From assembly GCA_027071075.1 (NCBI GenBank), contig JALSUU010000277.1, positions 4,513-49,884 on the forward strand: DNA of 45,372 bases. The letters are read 5' to 3'. Below, one piece after another: positions 43,894 through 45,372 of this stretch; within the stretch, counting starts at the first letter, position 1; the number at the start of each line of letters is the position of its first letter. A program made the translations under genes and the position numbers. This stretch comes from Sulfurimonas sp. (lineage in GTDB: Bacteria > Campylobacterota > Campylobacteria > Campylobacterales > Sulfurimonadaceae). The notes beneath the pieces were generated by a model. That model was not told the DNA's origin, made no database searches, and was given only the letters and a program-made list of their open reading frames with translations.

Positions 43894-45371
43894 TTAAAAA
43901 GCAAAAAGTAACCTTGCCTCTGCTATTTGCAACATTCCATCATACTCTTTTGTCTTTTTCGGATTTGAAACTATATAGTTAACCATCAAGCGTGTCTCCC
44001 TATTTATATACCAATTCAGTCCAAAATTATAATCACTCTGTGCGCCATTATTATCTTCATCTGCATCATTAAGATTCAAGTATGAATATCTCATAGCGAA
44101 CTCCAAAGCACCCCCTATCTTTGGTTTTATTTTTCCTAAAGTAGCGGTAGATATTTTATATTTGCGTCCGCTTCCTATCAAGAAGTAACTCCCTTGTATA
44201 TAGTAGCCGTAAAATTTATAATCTTGATACTGCTTTAATTTATTTTTATTAATTGCTCGAAGCATAGCGCTTGTATACTCAGCTTGAAGAGAATACTTAT
44301 TGTAAATATAGAGCACTTCAATATTTTCTTTAGAGAGAGTATCGACTTTTTTAACAGAAGCTGAAATATACTTTTTATTCATCAACTTTGCCTCTGCACT
44401 CTCGTTAAACTTTACATCTTTCCCTTTCATATCTTGAGAGAAGTAAGCTCCCCCAACACTAACTATATGATGCTTTGAAAACTTTTGTGCATAAGTGATA
44501 CGACTAGAAAATCCTGGTTGATTTATCTCATCTCTTACTCTTTGGTCAATAGAGTTACTAAACCCAGCTGCGAAAAGATTTATATGTGCGCTATATATAT
44601 CTGAACCAAGTAAAAGCTCTCCACCAAGTTTTCGTGTTTCTCCAAAAGCATCTGTAAGTGCTCTCTCCATAAAAGTGATATTTTTAGAACTTGAATAGCT
44701 ATCAAGAGAAAAAGGAATTTTCACATTTCCAGCTTTGACCCTATAGCTTGTATTGAGGTTTTTAATTTTATCTTCATAGCCTACAAAGATATCTTTATAA
44801 TGATTATTTCCTGTAAAACTATACTCTAACTCATAAAAAAGCTTCTTATCAAAAAAACTTCCCTGATGATAAAGTCGCACTCTTCGCCAATCATTTGCAA
44901 AATAGCTCTCATCGGCAGTGTCAATATAGGCTATATCATAACTGATTTGAGCACCAAACTTGTATCTATAATCATAAGGTCGTATGCCTCTCTTGTTTTT
45001 TAATCTTTTAAGATACCTCTGGTACTTATAATGTGCCTCTTGTTTTTTTACATACTTTACTTTCTTAACTTTAGATTTCTTCTTCTTTTTCTTCTTTTTT
45101 ATTTTTTTCTCTCTAATTTTAATCTTCTTTTTTTTCTTTTTTTTAAGAGAAGAAGTAGAGTTTGTTGCGACCTCATCTATAACTATCTCATTGCTAACAG
45201 GTTCCACAATAACTGTAGCAGGAGGCATAATAACTTCTTGTTTCACTACTTTTGTAAGATTTTCTTCTCTTTTTTCTTTTTGAAGTGTAACTATTGGTTC
45301 TATTTCTTTTTTATTTGTAATTTTATTTTCCACACTAGGTGCAAACCTACTCTTATAAGTAGACATTACAT
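43894..45371 (-). CDS. Porin with lysine-rich linker (phosphate-selective porin O/P type), N-terminus beyond window
   Basis: The visible 490 residues after the ATG at 45366 lack a signal peptide, and the frame stays open to the window edge, so the true start lies outside. Residues about 1-74 are a disordered, Val/Glu/Pro-rich part. Residues 75-128 are extremely basic, with runs of Lys (KKKKKKKIKIREKKIKKKK). Residues about 130-490 form a porin-like barrel, with FGAQISYDIAYIDTADESYF, DWRRVRLYHQGSFFDKKLFY, FMERALTDAF and an ending VNYIVSN...AEARLLFAF with the terminal Phe of outer-membrane porins. This suits the porin O/P family. It lies 65 bases ahead of pelC on the same strand and may belong to the pel operon or only neighbour it. 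Confidence 0.78.
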   Translation of the reverse strand, partial: VMSTYKSRFAPSVENKITNKKEIEPIVTLQKEKREENLTKVVKQEVIMPPATVIVEPVSNEIVIDEVATNSTSSLKKKKKKKIKIREKKIKKKKKKKKSKVKKVKYVKKQEAHYKYQRYLKRLKNKRGIRPYDYRYKFGAQISYDIAYIDTADESYFANDWRRVRLYHQGSFFDKKLFYELEYSFTGNNHYKDIFVGYEDKIKNLNTSYRVKAGNVKIPFSLDSYSSSKNITFMERALTDAFGETRKLGGELLLGSDIYSAHINLFAAGFSNSIDQRVRDEINQPGFSSRITYAQKFSKHHIVSVGGAYFSQDMKGKDVKFNESAEAKLMNKKYISASVKKVDTLSKENIEVLYIYNKYSLQAEYTSAMLRAINKNKLKQYQDYKFYGYYIQGSYFLIGSGRKYKISTATLGKIKPKIGGALEFAMRYSYLNLNDADEDNNGAQSDYNFGLNWYINRETRLMVNYIVSNPKKTKEYDGMLQIAEARLLFAF

Positions 45372-45372
45372 A

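Noticed and set aside
1..45372. CRISPR arrays, insertion sequences, integrases, tRNA genes
   Set aside because: No regularly spaced repeats, transposase or integrase motifs, or cloverleaf-like sequences were recognised.

Overview
The window looks like chromosomal DNA of a member of the Campylobacterota (formerly Epsilonproteobacteria), probably a free-living Sulfurimonas- or Sulfurovum-like organism. This is inferred from the AT-rich composition, tight gene packing with many 1-20 nt overlaps, an S10/spc ribosomal cluster without rpmD and with a short zinc-type S14, Lpp20-family lipoproteins, and TATAAT -10 boxes with weak -35 boxes. No tRNA, rRNA, CRISPR array, insertion sequence or phage gene was recognised. 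No stretch longer than 300 bases lacks a gene.

Layout, left to right. (1) 1-3041: a tripartite efflux operon on the minus strand (tetR, TolC-like channel, periplasmic adaptor, RND pump cut by the window edge), with a perfect TGACCG-T-CGGTCA palindrome in front of tetR. (2) 3101-5331: two Lpp20-family lipoproteins and a MltC-like lytic transglycosylase, with a good promoter and a terminator. (3) 5415-9826: a polyprenyl-phosphate sugar synthase (GT2), a GT39/PMT-like membrane glycosyltransferase and a GtrA-like flippase, which together look like a three-component lipid-linked glycosylation set, followed by asparagine synthase. (4) 9823-11747: a DUF4395 membrane protein and a chemoreceptor without a periplasmic sensor domain. 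(5) 11843-22504: infA, map, secY and the spc and S10 ribosomal protein genes on the minus strand, driven by a clear promoter at 22561-22589. (6) 22682-27227: a P-loop ATPase, an unrecognised lipoprotein, rnhB with a TTG start, a HupE/UreJ-type membrane protein and a membrane-anchored parvulin-like isomerase. (7) 27281-45372: galE, then a long minus-strand operon for a Pel-type exopolysaccharide.

The pel operon is the most interesting part. Reading in the direction of transcription: a porin with a very lysine-rich linker (cut at the window edge), PelC lipoprotein, PelD c-di-GMP receptor, PelE, PelF glycosyltransferase, PelG transporter, a first PelA, a short inner-membrane TPR protein, a large outer-membrane TPR/beta-barrel protein, and a second PelA. 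Two features depart from the Pseudomonas layout. First, PelB is divided into two genes, and the outer-membrane part starts with a SPOR-like peptidoglycan-binding domain. Second, PelA is duplicated: both copies keep all four metal/catalytic residues of the deacetylase domain with the expected spacing, but only the distal copy keeps an intact glycoside hydrolase domain. The nearby GalE has Cys at the sugar-pocket gatekeeper position, as in human GALE, so it could supply UDP-GalNAc for Pel synthesis. Together these suggest a Pel secretion machine in which deacetylation and hydrolysis are shared between two PelA proteins and the export conduit is built in two pieces anchored to inner membrane and cell wall.
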